A DNA stretch of 64,000 nt from Zoogloea sp. GTDB taxonomy: Bacteria > Pseudomonadota > Gammaproteobacteria > Burkholderiales > Rhodocyclaceae. The stretch covers positions 62,001 to 126,000 of the forward strand of contig NZ_JAQVCN010000002.1 in NCBI RefSeq assembly GCF_028689785.1, written 5' to 3'. Both the position numbers and the translations under genes were made by a program. Below, piece by piece: positions 63,400 to 64,000 of the stretch. The notes beneath the pieces were generated by a model. The model worked only from the letters and a program-made list of their open reading frames with translations, made no database searches and had not been told where the DNA came from. Each line of letters begins with the position of its first letter. Position 1 is the stretch's first letter.

Positions 63400-64000
63400 T
63401 CAAGCTGTCTCGTGCAGCACTGGAAGGCTGTCGCAGCACCGGGAGCGGCATGTGATGGTGCCCAGGGGTATGTCGCCCTGGGCGGCCTGCAGTGCCTTGA
63501 AAAGCGCCAGGCCATGAGGCCAGGGGCCGTGGCCCGAATCAACGTTGATATGCCCGGCAGCACCTATGTTCTCAAGCTGGCTGCCCCAACACTGGGCCCA
63601 GTAGGCCGCTGAAGACAGGCGCACCCAGGGGTCGTTGGTGCTGGCCACCACCAGACTGGGCGCGCCCAGAGGGCTACGGGGAATCCAGCGTGCCAGGCTG
63701 GGCAACTCCGGCAGCGTTTTGGCGTCACGCAAGCCCTGGGGCGTGAAACGCTCCGGGTCGGCCGGCGCCACCAGCATGAGGCCGGCCACCCGTTCGCGGC
63801 GGCTGCCCGCCGCCAGAACCGCCGCCAGGCAGCCGAAGCTGTGGGCCACCAGCCACACCGGGCCCGGCGCACGGTCGATGCCGTCGCGCACGGCCTGGGC
63901 CCAGTGGGCCAGCACAGGTTGCTCCCAGTCGATACCCGTGACGCGTTGCGCATCGGGCAACTGCGCCTCCATCCAGCTCTGCCAGTGGGCCGGGCCACTG
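63400..64000 (-). CDS. RBBP9/YdeN family alpha/beta hydrolase (N-terminus beyond window)
   Basis: About 200 residues are visible; the frame is open to the window edge, where SGPAHWQSWMEAQLPDAQRV matches the conserved start region of RBBP9/YdeN serine hydrolases. The nucleophile elbow is WLVAHSFGCLAAV, the acid lies in VASTNDPWV and the His in GHINVDSGHGPWP. The enzyme should be a small cytosolic serine hydrolase with unknown substrate. The C-terminal ~40 residues (after LFKALQAAQGDIP) are Cys- and Arg-containing and unlike the family, so the stop may be later than in homologues. Confidence 0.85.
   Translation of the reverse strand, partial: SGPAHWQSWMEAQLPDAQRVTGIDWEQPVLAHWAQAVRDGIDRAPGPVWLVAHSFGCLAAVLAAGSRRERVAGLMLVAPADPERFTPQGLRDAKTLPELPSLARWIPRSPLGAPSLVVASTNDPWVRLSSAAYWAQCWGSQLENIGAAGHINVDSGHGPWPHGLALFKALQAAQGDIPLGTITCRSRCCDSLPVLHETA

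Overview
The window is chromosomal DNA, gene-dense and GC-rich, most likely from a betaproteobacterium of the Rhodocyclales (Azospira/Dechlorosoma/Zoogloea-like). This rests on the mix of families (two cyanophycin synthetases with a dedicated ABC/DUF1854 pair, a PEP-CTERM protein, a LemA/TPM cluster, a sulfate operon ending in cysB) and on betaproteobacterial gene orders such as yciB-yciI-bolA-ppiC and tsaB-rimI-udg. The genus is inference. I see no rRNA, tRNA, CRISPR array, transposase, integrase or phage gene.

Layout. 0-7.2 kb: tail of an ABC-transport lipoprotein, a crotonase lacking both catalytic glutamates, TatD, and a TetR regulator divergent from etfB-etfA, a CbiM-like permease and a long acyl-CoA dehydrogenase (fatty-acid oxidation). 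7.2-12.4 kb (minus): yciB-yciI-bolA-ppiC, then ompR-envZ followed by a persulfide-dioxygenase-like enzyme and a truncated haemoglobin. 12.6-17.2 kb: tsaB-rimI-udg and lemA-TPM-TPM. 17.2-27.8 kb: a 1077-residue multi-PAS kinase, tadA, an L,D-transpeptidase, the AmmeMemoRadiSam gene set with a probable pseudo-hydrolase behind it, a DUF4010 membrane protein and ispD-ispF. 27.8-41.6 kb: PEP-CTERM protein, host-attachment-like protein, mtfA, relA, a CDF transporter, yaaA, DUF445, an M14 carboxypeptidase, psd divergent from a class-III aminotransferase, and poorly known membrane or Gly/Cys-rich proteins.

41.7-51.3 kb is the most distinctive part. A DUF5666 lipoprotein is followed by a cyanophycin locus: cphA' (short, altered ligase P-loop) and cphA (full length) on plus, divergent from an ABC transporter with an unusual N-terminal extension and a DUF1854 protein on minus. 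It ends at a strong terminator and a REP-like inverted pair. 51.6-57.6 kb carries glpK-glpD, a TonB-like protein, a CorC/HlyC-type CBS protein and a BamE-like lipoprotein. 57.7-62.6 kb is a compact sulfate import operon, sbp-cysT-cysW-cysA-cysB, whose cistrons overlap or nearly touch. The window closes with a second REP-like palindrome, a conserved hypothetical gene and an RBBP9/YdeN-like hydrolase cut by the right edge.

The best-supported poorly understood systems are the cyanophycin-linked ABC/DUF1854 module and the AmmeMemoRadiSam set. Both are recognised gene associations whose bacterial function I regard as unresolved. I did not find a wholly unprecedented multi-gene system.
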